Shown here: piece by piece, positions 25,418 to 34,544 of the stretch
Layout of the letters: the number at the start of each line of letters is the position of its first letter
How positions within the stretch are numbered: the stretch's first letter is position 1
NCBI GenBank assembly: GCA_031292755.1
Contig: JARLGM010000025.1
Location: 1-53,922 of the forward strand
From: Candidatus Sulfopaludibacter sp.
GTDB lineage: Bacteria > Acidobacteriota > Terriglobia > Bryobacterales > Bryobacteraceae
Length of the DNA: 53,922 nucleotides
Direction: 5' to 3'
Made by a program: the position numbers and the translations under genes
Notes under the pieces: generated by a model
The model's database searches: none
What the model was told of the DNA's origin: nothing
Seen by the model: the letters and a program-made list of their open reading frames with translations, nothing else

Positions 25418-28400
25418 ATGCGCTTCCCGTTCCGTCTGCGACTGAGTGTTTTTGCCGCCATTTTTGCCCTGGCCCTGACTGCTGCCGCGCAACGGCGCGG
25501 AGGCGGCGGGGCAGCGCCGGAGCCATTCGCGTTCCGCTTCATGGGGCCCGCGGTGGGGAATCGAATTTCGGCGGTCGCGGGCGTACCCGGCGACCCGACT
25601 ACGTACTACGCGGGCGCGGCCTCCGGCGGCATCTGGAAATCCACGAACAGTGGCACAAGCTGGGCGCCCATTTTCGACAGCCAGTCCGCACAGGCCATCG
25701 GCGCGCTGGCCGTGGCGCCTTCGGATCACAAGACCGTGTGGGCGGGCACCGGCGAGGCATGGGTGATCCGCGACAGCGACATGATAGGCAACGGCATTTA
25801 TAAATCCACCGACTCCGGCGCTACGTGGCAGCACATGGGGCTGGAAGAGACCGGGCGGATCGGCCGCATCATCGTGCATCCCACCAATCCCGATATCGTG
25901 TACGCCTGCGCGGTGGGGCGCGCCACCGGTCCGCAGCAGGAGCGCGGCGTGTTTCGCACCAGCGATGGCGGGAAGACGTGGAACCGCGTGCTGTTCGCCG
26001 ATGCCGATACGGGCTGCTCCGGGCTCAGCATGGACGCGCACGATCCGAATACGCTGATCGCCGGCATGTGGCAGGTGGTGGTGCACACCTATGCGATGTT
26101 CAGCGGCGGCCCTTCCAGCGCGGTGTATATCACGCACGACGGCGGCGTCAATTGGAAGAAACTGGAAGCCCACGGCCTGCCGCATTCGCCGGTAGGCAAG
26201 ATCGATGTGGCCATCGCACCGAGCAATGGGAAACGCGTGTATGCGCTGATTCAGACGGCCGACCAGGGGTCGCTATGGCGGTCCGACGATGGCGGTGAGA
26301 ATTGGACGTCGGGAAGCTGGCAGCGAGAGTTGGTCGGCCGCGCGGGATACTACGTGCGGCTGGCGGTATCGCCCAAGAATGCCGACGAGGTGCTGGTGGC
26401 CAACAGCAGTTTCTGGCAGTCTACCGACGGGGGCAAGAGTTTTCGCAACGTCCCGTGGGGCGGCGACACTCATGATATCTGGTACGACCCGCTGGACGCC
26501 AATCGTATTTGTGTGACTCACGACGGCGGCATGTGGATGACCACGGACCACGGCCAGACTTCGAATCGAGTCACTCTGCCGATCGGACAGATGTATCACG
26601 TGGCCATCGATCACGATACGCCGTACCACATCTACGGCAACATGCAGGACGACGGCACCATGCGGGGACTCGCGACCACGCAGGAGGCGGGCGCCAACGT
26701 TCCCGGCCAGGAGAGCGGCGGACGGGGACGCGGCGGCTTCGGCGGCGGACGCGGGGGCGGCGGCGCGGTGGGCCCGTGGGAGCACAACCTGGGCGGCTGC
26801 GAATCGGGATTCACAATTCCCGATGTGAGCACTTCGGATGTCGTGTATGCGTCGTGTTACGGCGACGAAGTGACTCGTTACGATGACCGCACCAAGCTGG
26901 CGCGCTCCATCAGCCCGTTCTTCCACACGCTGGATTCGGCGCCTAATCAGACCAAATATCGCTGTCACTGGACCGCGCCGCTGGCCACCGATCCGTTCGA
27001 TCACAAGACGGTTTATTACGGCTGCCAGGTGGTGTTCCGCACCACCAACGAAGGCATGAGCTGGAGTCCGATGAGCGATGACCTTTCGACCAAGGACCCA
27101 AGCAGGGTGATCTCATCGGGCGGAATTGTGGGCGACAACCTGGGACAATTCTACGGCGAAGTGGTGTTTGCCATTGCGCCTTCGGAGATTCAGAAAGGCC
27201 TGGTGTGGGCCGGCACCAATGACGGCAAGGTGTGGTACACGCGCGACGCGAATGCGAGCACGCCGCACTGGACGGACGTGACGAAAAACATCACGGGCCT
27301 GCCCGCGTGGGGTGTGGTATCGAAGATCGAGCCTTCTCATTTCGACCCGGCGACGGCTTACGTAGCGGTGGACTTCCACATGATGGACAACCGCGATCCG
27401 TGGCTCTACAAGACCACCGATTACGGCAAGACGTGGACGAAAATCACCGGCAATCTGCCCACGGGCCCGCTGGCCTACGCTCGGGTGATTGCCGAGAATC
27501 CGAATAAGAAGGGGATGTTATTCGCCGGCACGGGCAACGCGTTCTACTATTCGCTGGACGACGGCCAGAACTGGAAGCAATTCAAAGACGGGCTGCCGGC
27601 GGCTCCGGTGACCTGGATCGTGGTGCAGAAGGAATACCATGACGTGGTCATTTCGACGTACGGACGCGGGCTGTATATTCTGAGCGACATCACTCCGCTG
27701 GAGCAGGGGTTGCTGGAGACGACAGCAAGCGCCGCGGTGCGTGTGGTGGCGCCGCGCACTGCGGTGCGCGAGGTGCGCGGCGGGCGGGCGCAGTTGAGTT
27801 TTCTGGTGAAAGAAGCGCCCAAGGATCCGGTGCAGATCGAGATACTGGACGAGAAAGGCGCCGTGATCCGCAAGTTGCCGCCCGTGACGGCGCGCGCCGG
27901 GCTCAATCGCGTGAACTGGGACATGCACTACGAAGCGCCGCGCCTGGTGGCGCTGCGGACCACGCCGCCGGAGAATCCGCACATCTGGGAGGAGCCGCGC
28001 TTTGAGAATCAGGATACCCGGCCGATCACTCACTGGGGCGCGGCGCAGGCGGAAGTGGGCCCCATCGCCGGCCCCGGGAAATACACCGTGCGCGTGAATA
28101 TCGACGGACAGACGCTGTCGCAGCCGTTTGAGATCGTGCTGCCGCGCGACAGCCACGGCACGGTGGCCGACATTCAGGCGTCGGTGCGGCTGCAACTGAA
28201 GGTGCGCGACGACATCACTTCCGTATCGGACATGACCAACCAGATCGAGTGGATGCGCAAGCAACTGGAGGACCAGCGGAAGACCACAGCCGGGAAAGCG
28301 GAACTGCTGAAGAGCATGGACGCGATCGATAAGAAGATGCAGGACGTGGAATACCAGCTCATTTCGCGCGCCGAAGCGCTCAGCGACGATAAGTATTTTC

Positions 28401-28687
28401 AGACGGCGTACAAGTTGTATCTGAACCTGATCTGGCTGAACGGGGAGATCGGCACGGGGGCGGGAGACGTGGCCGGGACCGCCGATTACGGTCCGACTGA
28501 GACTGCCGTGGGCCTGGTGCTCAACCTGGAAGGCCAGCTCAAAAAGACGCAGGACGATTACAAGAGCCTGATGGAAAAAGATGTGCCGGCGTATAACAAT
28601 TCGATCGGCGGCAGCGGGGTGGCTCCGCTGAAGACCACGGGCGCTCCTTTACCGCCGGTGCGGACCGGCGGACGGTTTGGGGGGTAG
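25418..28687 (+). CDS. Large exported VPS10/sortilin-like beta-propeller protein (copy 2)
   Basis: A 1089-aa protein with signal peptide (MRFPFRLRLSVFAAIFALALTAAAQ) and a GAAAGGA ribosome site that sets the start at 25418. Asp-box repeats fill residues about 35-760 (KSTNSGTSW, KSTDSGATW, RTSDGGKTW, RSDDGGENW, QSTDGGKSF, KTTDYGKTW). A Gly/Arg-rich insert lies at about 433-452. A C-terminal part with an Ig-like strand region and a coiled helical segment follows. It is a clear paralogue of the copy at 21207-24356 in the opposite orientation. No catalytic residues are apparent. A degraded toxin-antitoxin locus starts 1 bp after its stop. Confidence 0.88.
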   Translation: MRFPFRLRLSVFAAIFALALTAAAQRRGGGGAAPEPFAFRFMGPAVGNRISAVAGVPGDPTTYYAGAASGGIWKSTNSGTSWAPIFDSQSAQAIGALAVAPSDHKTVWAGTGEAWVIRDSDMIGNGIYKSTDSGATWQHMGLEETGRIGRIIVHPTNPDIVYACAVGRATGPQQERGVFRTSDGGKTWNRVLFADADTGCSGLSMDAHDPNTLIAGMWQVVVHTYAMFSGGPSSAVYITHDGGVNWKKLEAHGLPHSPVGKIDVAIAPSNGKRVYALIQTADQGSLWRSDDGGENWTSGSWQRELVGRAGYYVRLAVSPKNADEVLVANSSFWQSTDGGKSFRNVPWGGDTHDIWYDPLDANRICVTHDGGMWMTTDHGQTSNRVTLPIGQMYHVAIDHDTPYHIYGNMQDDGTMRGLATTQEAGANVPGQESGGRGRGGFGGGRGGGGAVGPWEHNLGGCESGFTIPDVSTSDVVYASCYGDEVTRYDDRTKLARSISPFFHTLDSAPNQTKYRCHWTAPLATDPFDHKTVYYGCQVVFRTTNEGMSWSPMSDDLSTKDPSRVISSGGIVGDNLGQFYGEVVFAIAPSEIQKGLVWAGTNDGKVWYTRDANASTPHWTDVTKNITGLPAWGVVSKIEPSHFDPATAYVAVDFHMMDNRDPWLYKTTDYGKTWTKITGNLPTGPLAYARVIAENPNKKGMLFAGTGNAFYYSLDDGQNWKQFKDGLPAAPVTWIVVQKEYHDVVISTYGRGLYILSDITPLEQGLLETTASAAVRVVAPRTAVREVRGGRAQLSFLVKEAPKDPVQIEILDEKGAVIRKLPPVTARAGLNRVNWDMHYEAPRLVALRTTPPENPHIWEEPRFENQDTRPITHWGAAQAEVGPIAGPGKYTVRVNIDGQTLSQPFEIVLPRDSHGTVADIQASVRLQLKVRDDITSVSDMTNQIEWMRKQLEDQRKTTAGKAELLKSMDAIDKKMQDVEYQLISRAEALSDDKYFQTAYKLYLNLIWLNGEIGTGAGDVAGTADYGPTETAVGLVLNLEGQLKKTQDDYKSLMEKDVPAYNNSIGGSGVAPLKTTGAPLPPVRTGGRFGG

Positions 28688-28688
28688 G

Positions 28689-28904
28689 ATGTCCATCGAT
28701 GACGAGGACCTCCGAAAGGCGAGGCGGCGCGCCGAGGCGATGGGAACGAGCGTGAACCAGTTGGTGCGTGAATACATCGAGCACCTGGCCGGAAAAACCG
28801 ATGCGGAGGCCGATGCCCGGGAGTTCGAACGTCTTTAGCGCTCCGCCCACGGTAATTCCAAAGGTTGGAAATGCAACCGGGAAGAACTGCACGAGCGGAA
28901 ATGA
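28689..28904 (+). pseudogene. VapB-like antitoxin remnant, interrupted by TAG
   Basis: The frame reads MSIDDEDLRKARRRAEAMGT then SVNQLVREYIEHLAGKTD, a ribbon-helix-helix antitoxin of the type paired with PIN toxins. The N-terminal beta-strand is truncated: the similarity begins in mid-protein, 1 bp after the VPS10-like gene. A TAG at 28836-28838 stops it after FERL, yet the same frame continues with HGNSKGWKCNREELHERK and a TGA at 28902, which is the expected antitoxin C-terminus. So this is a nonsense-mutated, 5'-truncated gene. Confidence 0.7.
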
Positions 28905-29118
28905 GCGACCCTGGTGGCTCGTGCCAGAGTCGTCCGTTTTGAGGCGAGCGATATCGTTGCCGCGATCGAACTGCACCGGCTGGCGCAGGTTTCCTTTTGG
29001 GACGCTTTGATCGTTCACGCAGCCCGCTGCGCGGGCGCCGCGGTGTTGTACACCGAGGGCTTGCAGCCTGAAGTCTGTCTTGGGTGGAGTACGGGTGATT
29101 AATCCGTTTGCCAATTAG
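28905..29118 (+). pseudogene. VapC-like PIN toxin remnant (C-terminal part, frameshifted)
   Basis: Directly after the VapB remnant the same frame encodes AIELHRLAQVSFWDALIVHA and VLYTEGLQPEV, the C-terminal part of a PIN-domain ribonuclease. The N-terminal part with the first active-site acids is missing, and the usual Asp of YTEDLQ is Gly. After LQPEVCLG a shift of frame at about 29086 restores GVRVINPFAN and a stop at 29116-29118, the normal VapC ending. The toxin is therefore deleted, substituted and frameshifted and cannot be active. It overlaps the convergent pncA stop. Confidence 0.7.
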
Positions 29119-29693
29119 CCGAACGTAGTGGATGGCGCCAGGGTGACTCCGCCTTCCAGCATTTCCTGAATGGCGGCCTCCGAACCGGCGGGCGTGAGAG
29201 ACTGGACCGCATCGGTGACCAGGGTGACGTGCTTGCCCAGACGGAGTAGGCCGCGCACGCCCCACAGCACGCACACTTCGGTCACCACGCCGTAGACAAC
29301 GAAATCGTCCGCGTCCAGTTTGTGGATGACGCGGTGCATGTTGGGCGCCTGGAACGAATCGACCGTCTGTTTTTCGATGATGATCTGCTGCGCGCCTTCG
29401 ATCGCAAGGTCGCACTCGCGATTGGGGATCACCACGCAGCGTTCCAGGAGCGTGCCTTGCGCTTTGTGCTGCCCCGTGGCGCCGGCGACGCAATGGTGCG
29501 GCCATGAGGCAAACTCGGGATCGTTTTCCGTGTGGGCGTCAGCGGTGGATATTATGGGGATCCCGTGGGCGGCGGCGTGGCGGTTCAGGCGCGCGACCGT
29601 TGCCGCGATGCGCTCGGCGCCCGGAACATACAACGCGCCGCCCGGGTACAAAAAGTCGAGTTGCGTATCGACATCCACGAAGACGGTCTTCAT
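29115..29693 (-). CDS. pncA: Nicotinamidase (isochorismatase superfamily)
   Basis: A 192-aa cysteine hydrolase converting nicotinamide to nicotinate. The catalytic triad is visible as Asp9 (DTQLDF), Lys108 (IEKQTVDSF) and Cys141 (VVTEVCV). The metal site that separates nicotinamidases from other isochorismatase-like enzymes is present: DAH at 52-54 and WPHH at 64-67, followed by CVAGATG. Its start overlaps the pncB stop as ATGA, so the two steps of NAD salvage are translationally coupled. Confidence 0.9.
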   Translation of the reverse strand: MKTVFVDVDTQLDFLYPGGALYVPGAERIAATVARLNRHAAAHGIPIISTADAHTENDPEFASWPHHCVAGATGQHKAQGTLLERCVVIPNRECDLAIEGAQQIIIEKQTVDSFQAPNMHRVIHKLDADDFVVYGVVTEVCVLWGVRGLLRLGKHVTLVTDAVQSLTPAGSEAAIQEMLEGGVTLAPSTTFG

Positions 29694-31003
29694 TGCATCA
29701 GGTTATGGCGGGTGTTTTCGATCAGCTCGCGCAGTTCGCGGCTATAGATCACGGGCCAGGGCTCGGCCGGCTCCAGGCCGCGGATCTCTTCGGGCAGCTT
29801 GGCCAGCATGGCGGCGGCGCGTTCGCGGGATTGTTCCAGGGTAGGCAGGGGCTCCACCAGTTCACCGCCCAGCAGCACGGGGCGGAGCAGGGCTTCACCA
29901 TTGCCGCACTCGCCGGAGCGGGCGATCACGTCGCGGTGCGCCGCGCGAAACACTTGCTTGGCTCCGGGCACGCTGGCCTTTTCATCGCTGTACTTGGCGG
30001 TAAATCGCTTGATGCCCTGAATGTCCAACTCCACCAGCTTGTAAACCGCGCCCATTACGGGCGAATCCGCGGATACGGCCAGTTGGGTCCCCACACCGAA
30101 GGAATCTACGGCCGCACCGGCGCGCACCAGTTCGCGAATCTTATACTCGTCCAGGTCGCCGCTGGCCATGATGCGGGAATCGTGCAGGCCGGCTTGATCC
30201 AGGATGGCGCGGACCTGGCGGGACGTCGAGAGGAAGTCGCCGCTATCCAACCGCACGCCCCACAGCGGCTTGCCGAGCTTGGCGGCATGGCGGGCGCCCT
30301 GCAAGGGATCGTAGGTGTCCAGCAGTTGAACGGTGGATTCGCCCATCACGCGCTGAAGCTTCCGGAAGGCTTCCATTTCGCAGGCAAAGGACATCACCCA
30401 GGAGTGCGCGGCGGTGCCCGAAACGGGGATGCCGTAGCGGTATCCGGCCAGCGTGTTGCTGGTGCCGGCGCAACCCCCGAGATAAGCGGCGCGCGCCCCC
30501 AGCACGCCGGCATCGGGCGTGTGGGCGCGGCGCGTGCCGAATTCGATTACGGGCCGGCCAGCGGCCGCGGACGCGCAGCGGGCAGCCTTACTGGCGATCA
30601 GGGTCTGAAACGTGATGGTGGAGAGCAGCCAGGTCTCGGGAATCTGCGCCTCGATGATGGGAGCCCGCAGGCACAGAACCGGCTCTCCGGAGAACAGCGG
30701 TGTGCCTTCCGGGGCGGCGAACAAATCGCCCGTGAAGCGGAAAGAGCGGAGGTATTCGAAAAACGCCGGCGAGGCGCCACGAAACTGCGGCAGGCCGCGC
30801 AGATACCCGATCTCTTCTTCGGTGAAAGAGAGATTTTGCAGGTACTCCACCACCTGCGCCAGCCCGGCTACCAGAACGAAGTTCCGGAACGCGGGCAGGC
30901 GGCGGATGGTGAATTCGAAGGTGGCCTTCTCTTCGACCTTGCCGGATTCAAAATACCCGGCGGCCATGGTGAGCTCGTAAAGGTCGGTTAAAAGGCCGTT
31001 CAT
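29690..31003 (-). CDS. pncB: Nicotinate phosphoribosyltransferase
   Basis: A 437-aa enzyme joining nicotinate and PRPP to give nicotinate mononucleotide. Family motifs include the N-terminal LLTDLYELTMAAGYF, the FGTRRAH segment (active-site loop near residue 155), GTSNTLAGYRYGIPVSGTAAHS, and VRLDSGDF and SGDLDEYKI for phosphate binding. It begins 27 nt after the DUF4340 stop. The ATG is preceded not by a ribosome site but by CACCTCCT, which equals the anti-Shine-Dalgarno sequence, next to a hairpin; start efficiency may be low or regulated. It is coupled to pncA by a 4-nt overlap. Confidence 0.93.
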   Translation of the reverse strand: MNGLLTDLYELTMAAGYFESGKVEEKATFEFTIRRLPAFRNFVLVAGLAQVVEYLQNLSFTEEEIGYLRGLPQFRGASPAFFEYLRSFRFTGDLFAAPEGTPLFSGEPVLCLRAPIIEAQIPETWLLSTITFQTLIASKAARCASAAAGRPVIEFGTRRAHTPDAGVLGARAAYLGGCAGTSNTLAGYRYGIPVSGTAAHSWVMSFACEMEAFRKLQRVMGESTVQLLDTYDPLQGARHAAKLGKPLWGVRLDSGDFLSTSRQVRAILDQAGLHDSRIMASGDLDEYKIRELVRAGAAVDSFGVGTQLAVSADSPVMGAVYKLVELDIQGIKRFTAKYSDEKASVPGAKQVFRAAHRDVIARSGECGNGEALLRPVLLGGELVEPLPTLEQSRERAAAMLAKLPEEIRGLEPAEPWPVIYSRELRELIENTRHNLMQ

Positions 31004-31010
31004 AGGAGGT

Positions 31011-31030
31011 GACAGGCCAGGAAGCCTGTC
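31011..31030 (-). promoter_or_regulatory. Hairpin between DUF4340 gene and pncB
   Basis: GACAGGC and GCCTGTC (7-bp perfect stem, 6-nt loop) occupy the spacer exactly up to the DUF4340 stop codon. It could attenuate transcription or control pncB translation. There is no U-tract. Confidence 0.55.
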
Positions 31031-32344
31031 TTACTTCTTCTTTGCCGCAGGGGCGGGCGCCTGCTCTTTGACATCGGACGCGGCTTTTTGCAGGTCGTCT
31101 ACCGCTTTGCCGTCCAATTCATAGATGCTGGGTTCGCCTTCGCGTTGCGCGAAATATTGGTCCAGGGACTTATCGATGGTCACCTTTTCCACGCGCTTAC
31201 CGTCGTTAGAGGTGACCGTGGCCTGGAAAACGGGCTGGCCGCCGCCCTTTTCGGGGAACTTGGTGGCCGTCAAATCGCGTAATTTGTCGATCAGATTCTG
31301 GACGCTGGAGTTGTCCATGGTCTTACCGCCGGACGTCCATTTGTCGCCGCTCTTGGTGTAGACCGTGCCCTTCACCTCGAGTTTATTGGGGTCGCTGAAG
31401 CCGAAATCGAACACCTTCTTATTGCGGAAATCGTCCAACGATTTGTTCAGGCCGTCGCCGACGTCGCTGGCGATTTTGTACACGCCGTCGACCGCGGAAC
31501 CTTTGGCGAAATAGGTGTGGTCTTTATCCTGGCGGACTTCCAGCGTCTGGGTGCCGCTGGAATCGGTCACACTGGCGCCGGCGATTTTGGTGGCGCCGGC
31601 GAACTTGGCGGCAGCGTCGGGAACGGGCGTGGCGAGGTCCATCTTGGCGTCCTTCAATTTGCCAATCAGCGAATCCACGGCGGCGCCGTCGGCGCGCAAC
31701 GGGCGCGGCTTCAAAATGGACCACTCGTTCTGGCCATTCTTGCCGAACTCGACGGCCGGCCCCTTGGCCTGGAGTTCCACGCGCGTCAGCTTATCCTGAT
31801 CGAAGGCGAGCAGGCGCTTGTCGCGCAGATCGCCGGCGGTCTTGTTGAAGCTGCTCTTGACGAAGCTGGCGACGGTGTAAACGTGCGGGTCGCCGGCCTT
31901 TTTGGCATAGGTCCCGGAGTTGGTCGGGGTATCGTCACCCAGCAGCAGTTCGTCGGTCTTACCATCCTTCTTCGTCACCAGCACGCGCAGTTGGGGGTTG
32001 TTCAGACCGTACGCGGACAGGTCGCTGGCTTTATCTTCAATCGTCTTATCGGCAGTCACCGAGGATAGGGCGGAGGTCAACGAACTGGCAGCGTCGGAAT
32101 CGGCGGGCAAAGGCTTGGGCTCGGTCATCTGCCACTTGCCGTTCTCCCGCTTGAGGGTATCGGTTTCGCCGCCCGCGTGCTGGATCTGGATGGCCACCAC
32201 CTGGTCGTCCGGGATGGCGACAATTTTGGGCGACGTATCGCTCGGCGCTTTGGCGGCGGCTGCCTGTTTCTTATTCGACCACCAGACCACGCCCCCGAGG
32301 ACAGCCAAAAGAACGACGGCGATCAACAGTCCCTTCGGCTTCAT
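31031..32344 (-). CDS. DUF4340-domain membrane-anchored protein
   Basis: A 437-aa protein with one N-terminal membrane anchor (GLLIAVVLLAVLGGVVWWSNKK) and a large extracytoplasmic part with repeated DUF4340 modules. Motifs such as LLLGDDTPTNSGTYAKKAGD (about residues 134-153) and the repeated pattern of a beta-strand, Lys-rich turn and helix (SLIGKLKDAK, NLIDKLRDL) are typical. It is the last gene of the Gld-like ABC cluster, 3 nt after the GldG-like gene. Such proteins accompany ABC exporters of the gliding-auxiliary type; the precise role is unknown. Confidence 0.88.
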   Translation of the reverse strand: MKPKGLLIAVVLLAVLGGVVWWSNKKQAAAAKAPSDTSPKIVAIPDDQVVAIQIQHAGGETDTLKRENGKWQMTEPKPLPADSDAASSLTSALSSVTADKTIEDKASDLSAYGLNNPQLRVLVTKKDGKTDELLLGDDTPTNSGTYAKKAGDPHVYTVASFVKSSFNKTAGDLRDKRLLAFDQDKLTRVELQAKGPAVEFGKNGQNEWSILKPRPLRADGAAVDSLIGKLKDAKMDLATPVPDAAAKFAGATKIAGASVTDSSGTQTLEVRQDKDHTYFAKGSAVDGVYKIASDVGDGLNKSLDDFRNKKVFDFGFSDPNKLEVKGTVYTKSGDKWTSGGKTMDNSSVQNLIDKLRDLTATKFPEKGGGQPVFQATVTSNDGKRVEKVTIDKSLDQYFAQREGEPSIYELDGKAVDDLQKAASDVKEQAPAPAAKKK

Positions 32345-32347
32345 CGC

Positions 32348-33775
32348 CTATCTCCTCTTCCACCAGGTGGCGAGGCCCAAGCCTACCACTCCCAGCGGGA
32401 AAATCACGATGCTGATCCAGAACAGCGAATTCAGCCGCTGCGGCGTAACGTTGATCTGCTGATCTTCGGGCGCCTTGGGGCGGATGGAGATCAGGTCTTC
32501 GTCGGAACTCAGCCAGTTGACCGTGTTGACGAACAGGTCGCGGTTGCCGAGTTGGCGGGAACCCACCAGACTGTTGGTGGCCCAGAGCGACGTGCCGAAC
32601 ACCGCGAAACGGCCTTGCGGCGTGCCGGAATAAGTACCCACCGCGGCGATGGTGAGCGGCCCTTTCTTGCCTTTCTTGGGATCGATCTGGCCGCCGGCTC
32701 CGATCTCCGTTACCGCCACGCTATCGTCGCCGGTGGCCAGCAGCTTGGTCGGACTGGCTTTGTCAGCCGTCTTAATATCCATGGAGCGGACCAGCGGGAA
32801 GGCCGTGGGAACACGGCTGAGCGGCTGGACGATGGGGTGCGATTCGTATTGCAAGATCAGCGGGACCTCAGGGCCGAAGCCGAAAATCTGACCCACCCCG
32901 CTGAGATCCAGGACGAGGTCTTTATTCACCGTGACTCCCCATCCGGCGAGGACAGCCGAGAGATCCGGCTGTTCGCTGGCCGGTTCGGAGCGCCCAATGC
33001 GCAGCACGTTGTCCAGCATGATCAGGGCGCGGCCGCCATTCTCCACAAAGGTCTTCAGGGCATTGGAAACCGGCTGCGGATAGGCGGTCGAGGGGCCGCC
33101 GGCCACCAGCACGGTACAATCCTTGGGCACTTCCACATTTCCCATGGGGGCGGCCTGGCCGATGGCCATGGGTTTGGCCGGTTCGGCGCCGGCGGGCTTG
33201 AGCGCCTGGGAGCGGACCTTATAATTGTCGCGCTCCAGAAGTTGCTTCAGGTAGGCGAAGCTGTTGCCGCTGTTCTCATCGTCCAGGGACTTTTCGCCGA
33301 AGCCGGTCAGGAAGCAGACGTTGCGCTCCCCGGTTTTCAGCGCGCGGATCAGCGCTCCGGTCACTTCTTCTTCGGTGAGGCTCTTGGCCCCTTCGCTGCG
33401 CGTGCCGGCCTGAATCACCACCGGAGAATCGCTGCGGAACCCGGCGGCTTTGGCGATGGTGGGCTTCTTTACGGGATCGACATATTGGACGTGCAGTTCC
33501 GGGGAGAGGGCGGAGTAGCGGTCCAACAGGTCTTTAGCGCTGGTGAAACTGCTGGTTTCGCCGAAGTAGGTGAAATTCACGTTCTGCTTCAAGCCCTTGA
33601 CCACCTTGATGGTCTGGTCAGAGAGGCTGAACTGTTTGTTCTTGGTGGAATCGTACGATTGATCGTAGCGGTTGGCCAGGAAATTCACTGCCCCCAGAAC
33701 AGCCAGAATCACGATGATGTACGCGCCGGCGTAAGCTGTGTATTTGGTCTGACGGGTCTTATACCAGGTTGCCAT
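32348..33775 (-). CDS. GldG-like ABC transporter auxiliary protein
   Basis: A 475-aa protein anchored by an N-terminal helix (AYIIVILAVLGAVNFLA) and a C-terminal helix (LFWISIVIFPLGVVGLGLATWW), with a periplasmic domain between. The region after the first helix (KQFSLSDQTIKVVKGLKQNV) and the middle block with VAGGPSTAYPQPVSNALKTF and LIMLDNV match the GldG/ABC-type auxiliary family, related to the intraflagellar transport 52-like fold. The start is 1 nt after the permease stop. It works with the adjacent permease and ATPase; the cargo is unknown. Confidence 0.9.
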   Translation of the reverse strand: MATWYKTRQTKYTAYAGAYIIVILAVLGAVNFLANRYDQSYDSTKNKQFSLSDQTIKVVKGLKQNVNFTYFGETSSFTSAKDLLDRYSALSPELHVQYVDPVKKPTIAKAAGFRSDSPVVIQAGTRSEGAKSLTEEEVTGALIRALKTGERNVCFLTGFGEKSLDDENSGNSFAYLKQLLERDNYKVRSQALKPAGAEPAKPMAIGQAAPMGNVEVPKDCTVLVAGGPSTAYPQPVSNALKTFVENGGRALIMLDNVLRIGRSEPASEQPDLSAVLAGWGVTVNKDLVLDLSGVGQIFGFGPEVPLILQYESHPIVQPLSRVPTAFPLVRSMDIKTADKASPTKLLATGDDSVAVTEIGAGGQIDPKKGKKGPLTIAAVGTYSGTPQGRFAVFGTSLWATNSLVGSRQLGNRDLFVNTVNWLSSDEDLISIRPKAPEDQQINVTPQRLNSLFWISIVIFPLGVVGLGLATWWKRR

Positions 33776-33776
33776 G

Positions 33777-34544
33777 TTAGCTCCTCCACCTCAGCGATTC
33801 CATGGAGCGCGCGGTCAAGAACAGCGCGAAGAAGATCATGGAAAGATAAAACACCACGTCTTTAGTGGATAGCAGTCCTTTCGCGAAATTATCGAAGTGG
33901 GTGATGATGGAAAGGTAAGCAATCACCTGCCCGAAGGGGCCGGTGTCGAACGCCGTAAACCAGCTCAACAGCCACAGTAGCAGGCAGACGAAGAACGTCA
34001 CGCCGCCGGCGATGATTTGGTTTTTCGTGGTGGTGGAAATGAAAGTTCCGATGGCCAGCAGACATCCGCCTTGCAGAATCAGCCCGAGGTAAGCCACCGC
34101 CACGGGCTTCCAATCCGGTTTGCCCCACGCGAACAGCATGGCGATATTGATCACGCTCATGCCCAGAATACAAAGGTAAAGCAGCATGGCACCCAGCCAC
34201 TTGCCCACGATGATGGCGAGATCGTTGACCGGCGAAGTGAGCAGGAGTTCGATGGTGCCGGTCTTTTTTTCTTCGGCGATCAGCCGCATGGTGATCATGG
34301 GAATCAGGAAGAGCGCGATGGTGCTGGCGAATCCCAGCAGGGGCCGAATGATCTGATCGTTCAGATTCATGGGCTGCTGCTGGCCCATCATTTGAGCCTG
34401 CAGGCTGAAGCGCACCACATCGCGGGTTGCCGTGTAGAAGCCGAACCCGAAGATCAGCGCGAAAAACGCCATCAACAGATAGGCGATGGGGCCGGTGAAA
34501 TAGCTCTTGAATTCTTTCTTACAGATGAGGAGGACGCTGGTCAT
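33777..34544 (-). CDS. ABC-2 type permease (GldF-like)
   Basis: A 255-aa integral membrane protein with six hydrophobic segments, starting LLICKKEFKSYFTGPIAYLL, which is the typical N-terminus of GldF/ABC-2 permeases. ITMRLIAEEKKTGTIELLLTSP is the cytoplasmic coupling segment. The start overlaps the ATPase stop by four bases. It forms the channel part of the exporter with the ATPase gene upstream and the GldG-like gene downstream. Confidence 0.92.
   Translation of the reverse strand: MTSVLLICKKEFKSYFTGPIAYLLMAFFALIFGFGFYTATRDVVRFSLQAQMMGQQQPMNLNDQIIRPLLGFASTIALFLIPMITMRLIAEEKKTGTIELLLTSPVNDLAIIVGKWLGAMLLYLCILGMSVINIAMLFAWGKPDWKPVAVAYLGLILQGGCLLAIGTFISTTTKNQIIAGGVTFFVCLLLWLLSWFTAFDTGPFGQVIAYLSIITHFDNFAKGLLSTKDVVFYLSMIFFALFLTARSMESLRWRS

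Noticed and set aside
31004..31012. Perfect AGGAGGTGA on the + strand as a ribosome site for an unseen + strand gene
   Set aside because: No start codon with a meaningful frame follows at a usable distance.
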